This document shows, one piece after another, positions 12,254 to 25,800 of a stretch of DNA of 64,000 bases. The notes under the pieces were generated by a model. It worked only from the letters and a program-made list of their open reading frames with translations, had not been told where the DNA came from and ran no database searches. The DNA lies in the NCBI RefSeq assembly GCF_000150275.1, contig NW_002060968.1, positions 167,797 through 231,796 on the forward strand. Direction: 5' to 3'. A program made the position numbers and the translations under genes. Origin of the DNA: Trichoplax adhaerens (lineage: Eukaryota; Placozoa; Uniplacotomia; Trichoplacea; Trichoplacidae). Position 1 is the first letter of the stretch. Each line of letters starts with the position of its first letter.

Positions 12254-13704
12254 TTAAACTGCAGCTAAATTCAATACGCATTGAGTTGCAATTTGACTAA
12301 CAACAAAATCTGATAAATGAGCAGTTGCGTTCTGATCGAAATATACCGAATTTCGAGATGTATGCTGTGATGTATCGCCAACTGTAGAACCATTCACTAA
12401 TAAGCAAACTTTAGTAAAATCAGAATTCGGGCTTGGCGTATATAGCTGGAATAAGCAAATAATATTCATATTAATTTTTTTAATTTCTTTTTCTAAAGCG
12501 TCTTTACTTAGAAATGGAGGTAATTCCTATAAAGAAGCAAAGACGAAAATTTAGATTTAGTATACCAAGAAAAGAAATTTTATTACATGATTTTATAGTT
12601 AATATAGTATAGATTTTTTAACAATCGTTATCTCTTATATTGATTAATCAAATTTTGCTAGACCTCTTTCTTTTCTCAATTATGATTTAATATTATGGGC
12701 AATTTTAATAAGACACACGAACAATAATAGAACAGTATTCGTACATTCTGTCGTTTAACCCAGCCAACCTGTCTTGTAACTTTCAAATAATTATCATTTC
12801 TCTACTAATGCTAGTTTTTGTACTAATATTTTAGGTATTACCATTCCTGTACTGTCTTAGAGACAAGGCTTTTATCAAGTCGTATAACTTTCTTTAGCCG
12901 GTCAGAACTACGACTATAACTACTATTGATGATGATAGCTTCTCCTTATACCAAATAGCAATGTTCTTCTAATTTTTGTAGTACTGTTAGTAAAATTACT
13001 ATTCTGGTTCTTAATTTAGTTTTATTATACACAAAGCATGCTCATATCTCTCATAAAATTAATAATTTTTTATTTAATATGGCTATCGCCACATTGAAGA
13101 TTCCTTATTAAAAATAAATGTATCGCCATAGAATTGAACGTCGGTTTTATTTTTACGATCAGTAAGGTATTATTTTTAACACAAATAGTAGAAAATAATT
13201 TAAAAATATATTATGTTAAAAAACATTATCAGAACTTACTGTAAAGATAATATTAAAATCATCTTTTCCTTTGCGCTCAAGGCCAAAGACTGCTCTTCGA
13301 TCAGATCCCAAAGTAATATAGCTATAAGTATTATCTATGTCCCAAACCTGGTAACGAGCTGATGATTGGAATTTGTAAAGTAAATAATCCTTTCAATATT
13401 AAGATTTTGAATTTGCATTCATACAGTGTATGATTTCCATCTAGATATAACGCCTGTAATTACCGTATCTCTATCTGTTTTACTATATCGCCTTTAGATC
13501 ACCATAAACTGAAAGTGAAGATTTAAGAGATTTGATTATTCTATCAACAGTTCTTACTTTCCGCTAAATTTTGATCCACTTCATCGAAGGATTTGGTATA
13601 AATCGCACTATAAATAATGTACCCATGATCAACGTGAGTATTGCTAGTGCAAGCTATAAATTGACCGGAATTTTCTAATGCGATTCCTTCATATTTAGGA
13701 GTCC
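12254..13704 (-). CDS. Family member C: last three exons, intact
   Basis: Function unknown. The exons are 13558-13704 (147 nt), 13240-13358 (119 nt) and 12254-12526 (273 nt to TAA). Phases again run 2-nt entry, 1, 0, and the last two exon lengths equal those of member A exactly. Exon 1 encodes GQFIACTSNTHVDHGYIIYS. Exon 2 encodes RYQVWDIDNTYSYITLGSDR and ends DFNIIFT before GTAAGT. The last exon has KEIKKINMNIICLFQLYTP and FTKVCLLVNG, then ends QCVLNLAAV. It pairs most closely with member D (PTQCILNLAKVSV; KEIQKINNDKNFVCLFDLY). No frame break is seen in the part recovered, which argues that it is, or was recently, a working gene. The 5' exon was not identified. Confidence 0.62.
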
Positions 13705-16700
13705 CTAGAATAATTCACATGGTAGAAGCAAAACATATGATATCCACGTTAATAAAGTTTGATTATGACAATGGAGCAGTTATTAATGGCTATAGCAAAA
13801 TAAAAATTAAATTATACGTTGATTAGGTACAGCAGCCGCTTCGCCTTTGGCTGAATGCCAAATTGAAAACATTTAAATATAGCTGTTCATTAAATACCCT
13901 TTAAGCTGGTTATTATATGCAAGTATTTAAAGTAGCCTCGCTACTATATAACTCTTAAAATCATAGATATAGAATGCGATGCTGTCTATCTCTATAATTA
14001 AAAGTACTGTACTTCGATCAAGATATTAGCGTGGAGTGAGAATGCTAATTTGTGCTAGACTGAATCCTACAAGCACATAGTCTAGTGCTTATGTAATACA
14101 TGATTATTAATCAAAGATATCGCGACAAAGCCTTTTGATAAAATTAATATTACTGCAGTTTAGGCTACAAAGCACTTTTTACAAGTATGTTGTTGCTACT
14201 GAAAGAAGCTATAAATTTTTTCTAGTCTAATTTGACTTGATAAAATGATTCTTAATCTGCTATAATTCGATTTTATACTGTTCTAGTATGGTAGTATTTC
14301 GTTGATATTATAAGACATTTTAATATTATGGCAATTTACAAGCATTAATGAATCTAGTGGTAGGCCATAAGTTATTAGTAGATTTCTCGATCTTACTAAT
14401 TTCAACTTCTATCAAACAGCATTTGATAGAGTGAGCAAGCACGGCAATATTCGGTCAATTTAGTGTAGATAAATACAGTCTATTGATGGCTTATCACTCT
14501 ATCATGATTCATCATATACGAAACTGTTATGATGGCATTTCAACGACAACTAAAAGAATGGTGGCCCAAAGATTATTCATTTGTAGACTAACCCTTGATA
14601 TCTTCACAACTACATCCAATAAGATACTGCTTGGTTGAACGAAAAAGTTATATCCCGATATATGTGCGCACACCAATAGACAAAATAAGATTCTTGATAG
14701 CTTTATAACAACATGCGTTCTACAAAATAAGCCTATTATAGCACTTTAGCTACCAACAGGATCAATATTGACTGTATTTTTACCATTTTTAATTTGAAGT
14801 ATGTTAGAGACAGCGACCGGACTTTTTGTGTTATAGACTATTATCAATATTATTGTATTTTATTAATATTCAGTCGCTTAGCGGTAGTGTACGGTTAAAT
14901 TAGACAGATGATAGCAGTGTTCTATTGGGCAACTACAAGATTTATTAGCTAAACGTAAAGAAAATGGTCGTTATGTTAAAATTTGATATAACTGAGGATA
15001 AAAGTGTACATTTAATCAACAGGCTTGACTTGGGCTTTAGTCGCGTTGTATTTTGTTATTACTTGATTATAATGTAATACAGTATCTGACACATCAATTT
15101 CCGGACTAATTCTATTCCCTTTCACAATCGCCGGCGGAACTTTAAATTTTTAAACTGACGAAATTAAATTATTTTGGCATAATTGAGGAACATTTCCCGT
15201 TTCTAGTCAAGCAATAATATCACCTACAAGTTGTTGATGGTAGATTGTCTTCTTCTGTCGGCATATTGGGTAAGAATTTGAAGTTTTCGGAAAGAAAATG
15301 CCACCACCGTTATGTTTGAACTACCTCCTTTAAATAAACGGTAAACTTCAAATATATGGGATTTCGTTATCGTTTGATTTTATAGACATATGCTGATGAT
15401 TTTCTCTTCAAATAATAACATGCATAATCGATTGTACCATTACAGGAGAAAAGAAATATCAACAATAGTTGTAGTGGTAATTGCTTTTATTTATTATAGA
15501 CGATAGAAGAATGTGATTTGCTTTGCATTGTTGGCCGCCAGCGTGTGGTAGCATTGGCTATAGAGCGATTTACCTTTAACATAAGCAAGTATATTCTGTA
15601 AAATGTCGTAGTTATCATAAGCGTTGATTCATTTCTACTTCAATTATTGGAATCATTCCAGATACTATTGCATTAACGATCGGCTTAGTTGTGACGTTAT
15701 GACAATCAGCGTTGAACCTTCTATCACTTTTTGAAGGTAAAAGGCCTTATTAATGTAGGAAAGACTATCGATAGAGCTGTACGGTGCAGTATGCTCTGAA
15801 GGTTTTCATTTTATTACTTCATTAAAGATAGATAATAATTTCCAGTTAATGATGAGTTCCATGTACTATGATTCAATGCAAAATGGTAATTAGCTGACGT
15901 AATTGGTGTATTCGGCATTCTACAAAGGTGATTACTTAATTATATTTTTTTCATTGTATGCATAATAGATCAAACTTTCTAAAGTACAAATTTATTTGCA
16001 TCGTTTATCCTAATAGGATTATCGAAGAACGATTGATGACGAAATACGAGGGTGTGAGTGACATATTTATTTTCCCGTGAAATTAATTATTTACAAAGTA
16101 TTCTTTGTGCTTATCATCGCTGATAGTTGTTTAATATTTATGCTATGACAATAATTAATCAAATGCCTGTATTCAAGTTGGACGGTAAACTACTCACCAT
16201 TGCACAGCTTTTCACATGTCTATTACATATGTTTCTGCTTTATGATAGGTTTAGATTCTTTGCTAAACATAAATCAATAATTATTGTATTGCATTAATGC
16301 CAGAAGCGATTTCAAATGTCATGTTAAATGAACTTAAGATAAATTTCATTTGGTTTTGTTCAACTTCATGAAGAATATCTGTAAAGTAAAAAGTAAATCT
16401 AATCTTTAATACGAATTCCTTCGTATTAACGCTTTTTCCCTTCTAGTAACATTAACGGAACCATAAATTTATCATGGAGAAACTGTATTTAAAAAATATT
16501 CTATTAAACTTTTCCTGACTTAACGCAGTATCTAACATCACCTACAGAGTGTTGGCTGATCGCCACTTCTTGAATTGCGCTTATTTTGGTCTTCTGACTT
16601 TTTCTTATTAGGTTTTTAATACCGGTTTTGGAGGATACAATCCGGTTCATTCTTACGACTTGCTGCAGCTCAAACTTCCTACTTGCGATGCTACATTACA

Positions 16701-19100
16701 AATAAAATTCAAGCTACTCGATGTTTGTTTTTATAAAAAATATTATATAACAACCTAAAGGCTGTATTTTATTATCGGAGAAAAGATAATATTTGCCAGA
16801 TGTAGATTAGCAATTAGTTTTCATACATAACTGACGATAAAAGAAAATAATTTAGTTTATATTGTCAACCAATATGATGAGGTGGCACTTGCTTTATGCT
16901 AACATTGTTTTAGCGCCAATGAGAACTATTTTATGTAATCATTTAGTTACGGCTAATGTTGGTTGATTAATCTATTTTATTTTCGGCACTATTCGACGTT
17001 ACACATTATCAAATAACGATTGATCTACAAGTTCAGCTGTCCTCGCTGAAATCTGTCGTTACTTTATACATAAAATGAAGACCAAGAGTGCTAGATAATG
17101 AGATATTTGGTAATATACTCTGAAAATTTTAATTTTACGACCCAAATAAAGACAGATTGCAAATTTTACAGTCATAAATTCCAAGTGTAGAGAAATTAAG
17201 TGCTAACTAATCAAACTCTGACTCCATTATTCATAATTATTATGTTCTATACTTTATAAAGACCTTTACTCATTTACTGTCATTACTTTTTGCACAATTT
17301 TAAACCCTGCTTAAATTATAATAGATCGAACGTTGACTCATATGCACTAATAACATCTTTATAGGAATATCTAAACATTGGAAAAGCTCATTCGTAGCAA
17401 AGAATCACGTAGGAATAGGATTACAGCAAGGTTTTTATGTTTTGCAGTGAATAAGATTATCTTTAGAATATATGTCAATATTTTATGCTTGCAGTTGCAA
17501 TCCAAATCTACTTGATATATATTCATTCAATGATAGTTGAACTTCTCTACGCTATTGAGAGGGGAAAGAATTCCCTAATAAACAATTTTTCTCGCATCGA
17601 ATAATTCTCAATATATTTATCCTTACTTTGCTTCACGCTGCAATAATTGACGTGATTTCATCAATATTTATTAGCCATTTCCATCCTAAGAGCAATTGCT
17701 AATGATTCAGTATGATTAATTAACAAGATATAATAGTATGAAAGGAATGAATTAGAGTAGTATACTACCAGTTCCCGAGTACACGCAATTATCATCCAGA
17801 ATGTATTTTATTGGTATTATTAATTTTTGGCTTTGGGTAATTAAGCAGGGATGTAAAGGTATAAGAATTGTCGAGAGTGTTAAGAAATAATTCGGAATGC
17901 AAACAGTTTTCCTCGATATCTCTCATCTTACTATTCGATGACCGGTAAAAATATTTTTGCTAGCAATATCACGTAGCATAAGATATCAGTATTACGAGAG
18001 ATCAATCTGATGAAAAGAAAAGAAATAACATTTTATTGTTATACTTTCGGAAGTTTTTATTAATCCTTTAAGGAATAAAAATAGCGATGGAACAACAAAA
18101 TTCTTGTAGTAAAAATGATCATAATCTCCTTGATTTGTCAATAGGTAGTCTTCCATCTTATTAAGATAGAGCATTAAATCTAAATATTTATTATATACGT
18201 CAAGACTAAAGGTGAAAACTGGTAAATTTATTTTTATTGATTTTTCATCTTAAAGTAACAGCATAATATATTTAATTTCTACTAATAACTAGCTCTAAGC
18301 TTTAATTTTCCTAATATCAAGATTTTAAATTACCATGTTACATTGGAACTGACGATGCAATTGAGATTTTTGGGCTAGCACCTTTGAAATAATGAATAAA
18401 TTATCTAGAGTATAAAGAAAGCTTTAGGATGTACACAACTTATCTCGTAACTGCTATATGCAATTCTGCTTCACGGCTCGTAGGACTACCTTCACTTGGC
18501 CTAATGCGTAAAATAAGACAAAGTATCTACAAGAGACCACTAAATTCCAACGAATGCAAATAAATGGAAATTCATTTGAATTATTATACCTATTTTAGTC
18601 GTTATTAACTGTTTATTCCATAGAAATAATCATGGGAGAAAAAATTTTGCAAATAGAATAACTGTAATCTTTTAGACCTGACGATAGCCGATTTTCGAAT
18701 TTCGTTATGATAGAGCTTACTACAGTGTATCTTTAATGCTAGAAATTTTTCAAATAGGCACTCGAAGTAAAATTGATAAATTTTATTAATTTTTGTAGGC
18801 GAAATTACTGGCAATACAGATACATTTAAAGTGATACTAACAACATACTAACGACTGATTTTTTTCTTAATATGTACTTGATTTTATGATTTAAATTATT
18901 GTATTTTATCAGAATTATCGGAAAATATCTAGGAAAATCGTTCCATTCGGGAATAGTACATAGGTTGTGGTTGCAGTCAAGAAAATAATTGGAGCATTGA
19001 ATGATATTTATCAGGGTAGCACTGAACTAAGCTGTCTATATAGCTATAGCATTAACTGAACTTGATAACAGAAACAGGCTTTGTAGACAGATATCGTATT
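13705..19100. other. Intergenic stretch with old duplicated blocks, no firm gene
   Basis: About 5.4 kb of AT-rich DNA. No gene is supported. Blocks near 15,443, 16,459, 16,779, 17,741 and 18,625 recur further right at 21-27 kb (see the repeat entry). One ATG ORF on the minus strand at 17,992-18,174 is noted separately as a weak candidate exon. Confidence 0.45.
17992..18174 (-). other. Weak candidate exon or small ORF
   Basis: This 60-codon minus-strand ORF starts with a real ATG and reads MLYLNKMEDYLLTNQGDYDH at its start, with normal-looking composition. A possible donor (GTATAAC) follows the codons for KTSE. It has no counterpart in the duplicated units to the right and no recognisable domain. 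It could be an exon of an unrecognised gene downstream of member D, or chance. Confidence 0.2.
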
Positions 19101-19868
19101 TTATACGCTGACTTTAGCTAAATTTAATATACACTGAGTTGGAAGATAACCTATAGGACAATTTACTAGATGAGCACATACTTTATCGCCATCGTTCATA
19201 TTTTCATCATTATCTACATGATCATCAAAACAAACCGTATACTGGATTGACTTATCACCAATTTTTTTTGCCACTCGTAAGCACAACCTTTGAAAATTAG
19301 CGTTACTAGAAACCAAATATAAATCGAATAGGCAAACAAAATTCTTGTCGTTGTTAATTTTCTGGATCTCCTTCAAAACCTCTTTTACACTCGTTTTATT
19401 CAGACGCTGGCGAAAAGCAAGTGTAATATAATTCAGGATGCTAAATGATTCATTTCATTTATTTATTAGAATAAATTATTTAGAGTAGCTGATGCTCTTA
19501 TTCTCATTATTACAGTATCCTATCTAAAGCTTACTACTACCAATTCTTTTATTGGCCTAGTTTACAAATAGCTATTACAGGAAATATAAATTGCATGTCG
19601 ACTCTGTTTTGCTGTCAATAAGCTAACACTCTGTTCAATTTATATAACTGCTATTTAAATATGAAATCGAAGAAGTCTTACTCTAGTCTACGTACCCTAA
19701 ATACTACATCATAATCATCATCTGATCCACCTTTTTTATGTTTAAGACAAAAGATGGCTGGTGGTATTTCTTTATCGGCAATAGATCCAAAAGTAATGCA
19801 ACTTTTCCATGGTGTTTCTTGCATGGATTTATCGTCGACTAGGAATATTTTCGAAATATGGTAACGAG
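19101..19868 (-). CDS. Family member D: last two exons of a fourth paralogue
   Basis: Function unknown. Exon 19696-19868 (173 nt) encodes ARYHISKIFLVDDKSM... and ends YDVVFR before GTACGT. It begins with the same border as member C (AACGAGCTG on the plus strand in both) but is 54 nt longer than in A-C. The last exon, 19101-19406 (306 nt), is joined in phase 0 and encodes KEVLKEIQKINNDKNFVCLF and QRLCLRVAKKIGDKS, ending ILNLAKVSV then TAA. Upstream candidates are an ORF at 20,012-20,233 (tail THKSYRF before GTAAGT) and an ATG segment at 20,420-20,491 (MEPTVFTTESMSNASIIW, donor GTAAGA). The first of these does not join the 173-nt exon in frame, so the 5' half is unresolved. Confidence 0.55.
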
Positions 19869-22800
19869 CTGGTAATTAGTAATAGAGAAGAATAATTAGT
19901 GTGATGAGAATGTCAGTTATATACTTTGTACGGATTCATCAGCTTTATAAATATAATTCTGAGATGGTATAACTGTAAGAATTAATTTATGGCTAGGAAT
20001 AAATGATATTTTCAAGCAGTATATTCAACTACCATTATAATACTTACGAAACGATAGCTTTTATGAGTATCTGATATGATATTAATAGCATTTTTCCTAA
20101 CTTTTATACGGTCATTAAAGCCAACTTTTACTGAATTTGACAATATATATGCGTATAATTGTATATAAGTACTACAAGTTGCTTTACGTAATTTTACCTT
20201 AACCGATACACAGCACGAAGTTGATAAACTCATTAATATTAAGCTATGTGTAGATAACCAGTTACTTCTAATTACTATTTAGTATTATATAATTAGCTTA
20301 AATCACTACAAAAATATATCTACTTCTATTAGTTCAGTTATATCAAATATTAAAGTATGTCCAGATGATAATAGCATAGTGATATAAAGAAACTGAATTA
20401 TTCTATCTTTAAGTCTTACTTGAATCAATATTGGCATCCAAATAATCGAAGCGTTTGACATACTTTCCGTGGTAAATACCGTAGGTTCCATTTACTTTCT
20501 CATTGCTGTATGCAATAAATTTACTTGAATTTTGCAAAAGGACTTCCGCATGTTGAGATTTATCTTGGATAGATCGTTGGGATAAATATCAATATGATAT
20601 CAGATTAAAAAATAGATTGGTACAAATGTTATCTGTCAATCGGAAAAGCAAGGTGGTGGTCGATTATTGTGATATGTGTACAGCCTAGCCATTCAGATGT
20701 GTCTCGATCTCGAATCTACAATAGTTGGTTATTACTACATTACAGTACATTTTCAAATGATCATCTATGATATGCTCGTATGTCGGTATTTTAAGTATAC
20801 GTACTACTGCGTCTAGTTTGTAAGAGTATTTAAAAGACCTGAAATCTGAGGTATACTTGTTGCAGTTAAAAAGACATGGAGTAAAAGCTGCATGTCTATG
20901 ATTGAAGCTATAGCTACCATGACCCTTTTTACTTGATGTTATTCGTTGAATTAAAATTTAAAAGTATGCTAAGCTGAATACCGCAAGTGAACTGGTATTT
21001 TCCGGACACCTTTAGAATCTAAGACTAATAAGATTAACTAATTTGACGGTAGTTTACGAGAATAACATAGCAATATTTTAATAGGCATTGTCCGGCTTTC
21101 TAGCATAATAACGGAACAAATATCGATGGATTTAAGTCTTAATTATTGTACAATAGCTTAAATTTATTTCTACTTTGATTGTAGAATTTGTTAGCAATGG
21201 AAGATGCTTAGTTTTATGGAATTATACCAATACGTAAGGATCTGTTGATCAATCATAATTATCAGAAAATGAATTTGAGGTAGATTGGAATATATTATCG
21301 TCAGTTCATCTTTGAGTTTTATTGTACAGCCAAATTGTTATTTTATTGCAATTTATTATTTAATACGAATAATTCCAGATTATTACTGATATTCTTTCAA
21401 TGTTTCTAAAGAACTATAAATTTATCTTGGAAAAATTAAAATCATTTTATTCTATTTTATAATTTTTCCTGTTAAAATTAATATCTAATATAACCTACAA
21501 CTTAATGATTTTGATAATGGCTGCTCTGGCAAGTCCTCGTCTTCTGATCTATGAGAGGTAGAGTCTAATCTTTCATCGGGGACTCCCGCTAGGAAATACA
21601 ACAACATTCTTATAGACTACCACGGGCAACTCCTTCATATCATTTAATTCTTACATTTTTTTTTCAATGTTGTTGACAGAACTGTAAATTTATCTTGGAG
21701 TAGCTAAAATAATCTTAATATATTTTACAAATACCTTCCGTTTAAGTTTAATATATTATATTCCTTACAAGCAGATGTATTTTCCAACGTATTTCCGATA
21801 GAATCTGGTGTGTCATCAGAAGTTTGAGTAGGTGAAGAGGACATTCTTACAAGTATGCTGTAGTTAAACTTCTTCCTTACAACTCGTTATAATGATAGAT
21901 AAGGAATAAAATATAAGTCAGTTAAAGTTTGACCTTATAAAAGTTTCTAATGTTTGTTGAAATTATATCCGATTAGATATCTAGGAGAAAAGATAATACC
22001 GAAAAAGCAGAGGATAATAACTGCTTTTCTACATTATCGATGAAAAAAATAATATGATTTACTCTGTGTTGTTGGCTAATATGACGCAGCAGTAATTTAT
22101 GGCAAATTGACTATAATTTAGGCAAGAATTGCTCTGTATAATTCCTCAATTGTGGCTTGTCTTGATTAGTTAATCTATCTCCATTCTTGGAGTTACATAT
22201 TCTAGATATTAATAATTTAACAATTAATCAAACGGTAGCATAGCCAAAATTGGATCTGCTACTCTTTTATATTTAAGGTAGAGGCTATAAATACTAGATA
22301 ATTAGATTTACTCGTTTAGCACATTCTTAAAGATTGTCATTATATTATTAAACCAAATATAGGTAGTAAATTTTTCATCATTATCAATTCTATGCAAAGA
22401 AATTCACTGCCAACTGTTAGGTGTTTGGAATACATGATGTATTCTAAGTGTTATGACTACTATCACAATTATTTTATTTATTATTGTTGATTTTTCCAAT
22501 TTCATTCCACAGTACTATAATACATTAAATTTTTACGAATGATTTTTATTAGCATCTTAATAATAGCATCATTGAATTCGAAAAGCTTAATTACGTTAAT
22601 GCAACATTTCGGAAGAAATACATTAAAATCATAGAGTTCTTATCCTTTAAGAATACAAAATGCAACTAATTATATTGGTGCAACCATGCGGTAGGAATGA
22701 ATTAGGGTGGCATGCAAGTTTTCACGTGAATGCAATTATCATTTATTATGCATTTTACCGCTATTTTTAATTGCTGGCTTTAATTGCGTAATTATCCAGC

Positions 22801-25800
22801 GATTACCGTATGTAGTCATAAAGAGTATATGTTGTAAGTATTGTTTGGAGTGTCAGCGAAAGTACTTGCATCTACACGATTTTTCTCGTATCTATCATAT
22901 TTCTACCATATAACTGATACGAATAGTTTTGTTCGGATATCATAAATCATATTGTATCAGTACTATGAAAGGCTCTTCTAATTAAAACACATAGAATGAG
23001 CTTAATTCGTATTATTGTACATTCACCGTCCGCTATTAGGGCTATACAGAATAGAAACATTCATGGGAAAAATTCTAGCAGAAGGAATGATAGCAATCTC
23101 CTAGATCACTCGATAAACGATTTTCTATTTTGTTATGATATAAAATAATACAATGCATTAATAATACTAGACGTTTTTCAAACAGCTAGTCAAAGTTAAA
23201 CTTAAATATTGCTAGATTTTATTCTTGTTCATATTTATATCTTAATGTTAACACAAAAATGTTGAACTGTTATCTTATAATTACTTTTAGTCACAATTTT
23301 TTCTATCTTCCAAAGATTTTAAATAACTCTATTTTATCAGAACTGGGTACAAAGCAGGGACATCATCGTTATCATTTCGTTCGAAAATAAGTATAATTGC
23401 AGTTTAGGGCTTGGAATAGTCCAGACATGCATACATAGTTCCAGTATTTACCGGACTTGATTGAATGATGGAATAGAATGAAGATCTTTGCAATAGAACA
23501 AAATGTTGCTATTGCGATATAACATTAGATTTTCTAAATTAATAGAATGCATTCATTTATTTATCATAATATACGTAGTTATGAGTAGTACTAGTAGTTA
23601 ATCTTGCAATGGTCAATACACCATCCCTGATCAAGGAATAGAGCAAATATCACTAGGATTAGATCTTAACTGCTATACTATGACCTAAATTTATACCGAG
23701 CTATAACACTAGTATCTTGCTAGAAATATATGATGTTTACTTTTACGGGCGCTGGCATGAATATAGAGAGATCCGATAATTACCATTGGATTTTTAGTGT
23801 GATTTATAATTTTAACACAGTTATACTATAGAATGCAATAGGATAGAGTGGACAAATACAGTGGTATTGTATAGTCGTAAATCAATTCTACACAAGTGGA
23901 TTTGAACTACTTCATCTAAGTAATACAATATTAAAGAAGGCAGTGTCTTGATTTCAACGATTAGATTTTAGTAAAGTAGTATTATTTTTGGACAAGCTTA
24001 CATAAAGTTGACTTTAATTTTATCGTAGTAAACTTACTGCATAATCGCACACATAACAATATGTAATAGGTAAAATAGTCCGGCTTAAGCTTTAGTTACA
24101 GATCAGATAATGGTACTATTTAACAGTCCTAATATGTAATATATTCAATTTTGGACGCCATACCACACTAAAGGATAAAATTAGTTACATTATATTCGCA
24201 TTGTAATGTTGACTCTGACTTGTAGTCTAACAGAATCTACCGAAACTATATGTCAATACTTAAGATTTCTGATTTAGTGTAAGAAAGATAAAGTGGTTAG
24301 GTTATATTTCAGTTTTGCTACAGTCTATTCTGTTATTATGATAAGAATTTGGTATCTAATATTGTCATTTCTAGATTGATCATATACCCTTTCATGGCCG
24401 TTGACAGGACTATAAAATTTTTCTAATATGTTTTACCAATATTTTTCAATTTCAGTTCAATATCTAATATCGCCTAAAATGGACTATTCATTTACTGTAC
24501 TGTAGAGTGCAAGATATCATCTTTAGCTCCCATTTGAGTTTGATCGCGTCATATCGTGTTATCATTTTATTACATTTCAGTTATTAATACGCGTATGAAT
24601 ATTTCTAAATTTAGAGTTAACACGGATGCTCTTGTTACAATTTTGACCGAATCGGTTTGTGATAGCTAGTCTTACCGCGCTAGTGCGTAGTAATATAGTA
24701 CGTCTGCACTCATCATATTTAAAAACTTGTACAACTTACAGCTGTCTTTTGGTTTTTAGTAATCCCACTGATGCGATTCTAGTCAGTCAACTCATCAGGG
24801 TTGCATTTAGTAGTTACCAGTTACCGGCAATCATAAGTAATTATAATTGCTTGAGAAGTCTAAGCACCATCGTGTGCGCTATTTGATTTAGATACAGTAG
24901 TGAGATCCATCGTAATCTAGATTGCCTCAGTTAGACCCTAAAGTCAAATAATATTCAACGTCGTTTTGGATCATTACTTGGTCTCAAATAAAGAGTAAAC
25001 CTAGGACTAACTGATATCGGTCAGGTATTGATTATTTGCGTAGAAGTAGTCCAATTAGTACATTAGTCGGAGTACCTGGAGAATTTACCGCATCGGCGGA
25101 TGAAATAGTTCTCATACAATACGTTAAAAATACTGAACTGCAACAACCCTTTCAAAATCGCTAACGGAAGTATCGGAACTATAAATTTGACTGGCAGAAA
25201 CTAAAATAATTTTAATAAATATTTCCCTTTTCAATTTAATACCGATTATCATCTACATTTGACATCAATGCAAGACGTCTCTGATACGAGAACATTGTTG
25301 TAAATTGCTGAGATTGAATCCAATGCGCTGCAACTTTGGATTACAACTAAAGTTTGAAATAGTTTACGCTTGGTTTTATAATAATTTATAAAAATCTCTT
25401 CGAACAACAACTAATCATGTAACCGGAAAAGGATAATAGCAAGAATACACTATTAGTGATAGTCTTTTGTCTACATTACTGACGAAAAAGGAATATGATT
25501 AGCCTGATATGATCACACTTGATTGTTGATGCATCGGCTACAATTTAAACTAAAATATTCAATGCAATCTATTAATTATGGCCTATGTTGGCTAATTAAT
25601 CAAGATTGATTCTTGAAAGTATTCTAGGAAGTATTGGAGTTACAACGGATTCATTCGTTGACAAGGTTAAACTTGCCATTATTTCATCCTTGACGTCAGG
25701 GTAGCAAATATCCTACTGGATCTCTAGATATACCCTTTGAAAATATTCTTAATTTATCATTCTGTGCCTAAACTAAAGACAGATAGCCAAATCCTTATCA

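Noticed and set aside
18605-18814. Minus-strand ORF (IYQFYFECLFEKFLALKIHC)
   Set aside because: The DNA recurs near 23.06 and 26.55 kb but with stops in the same frame; no ATG start.
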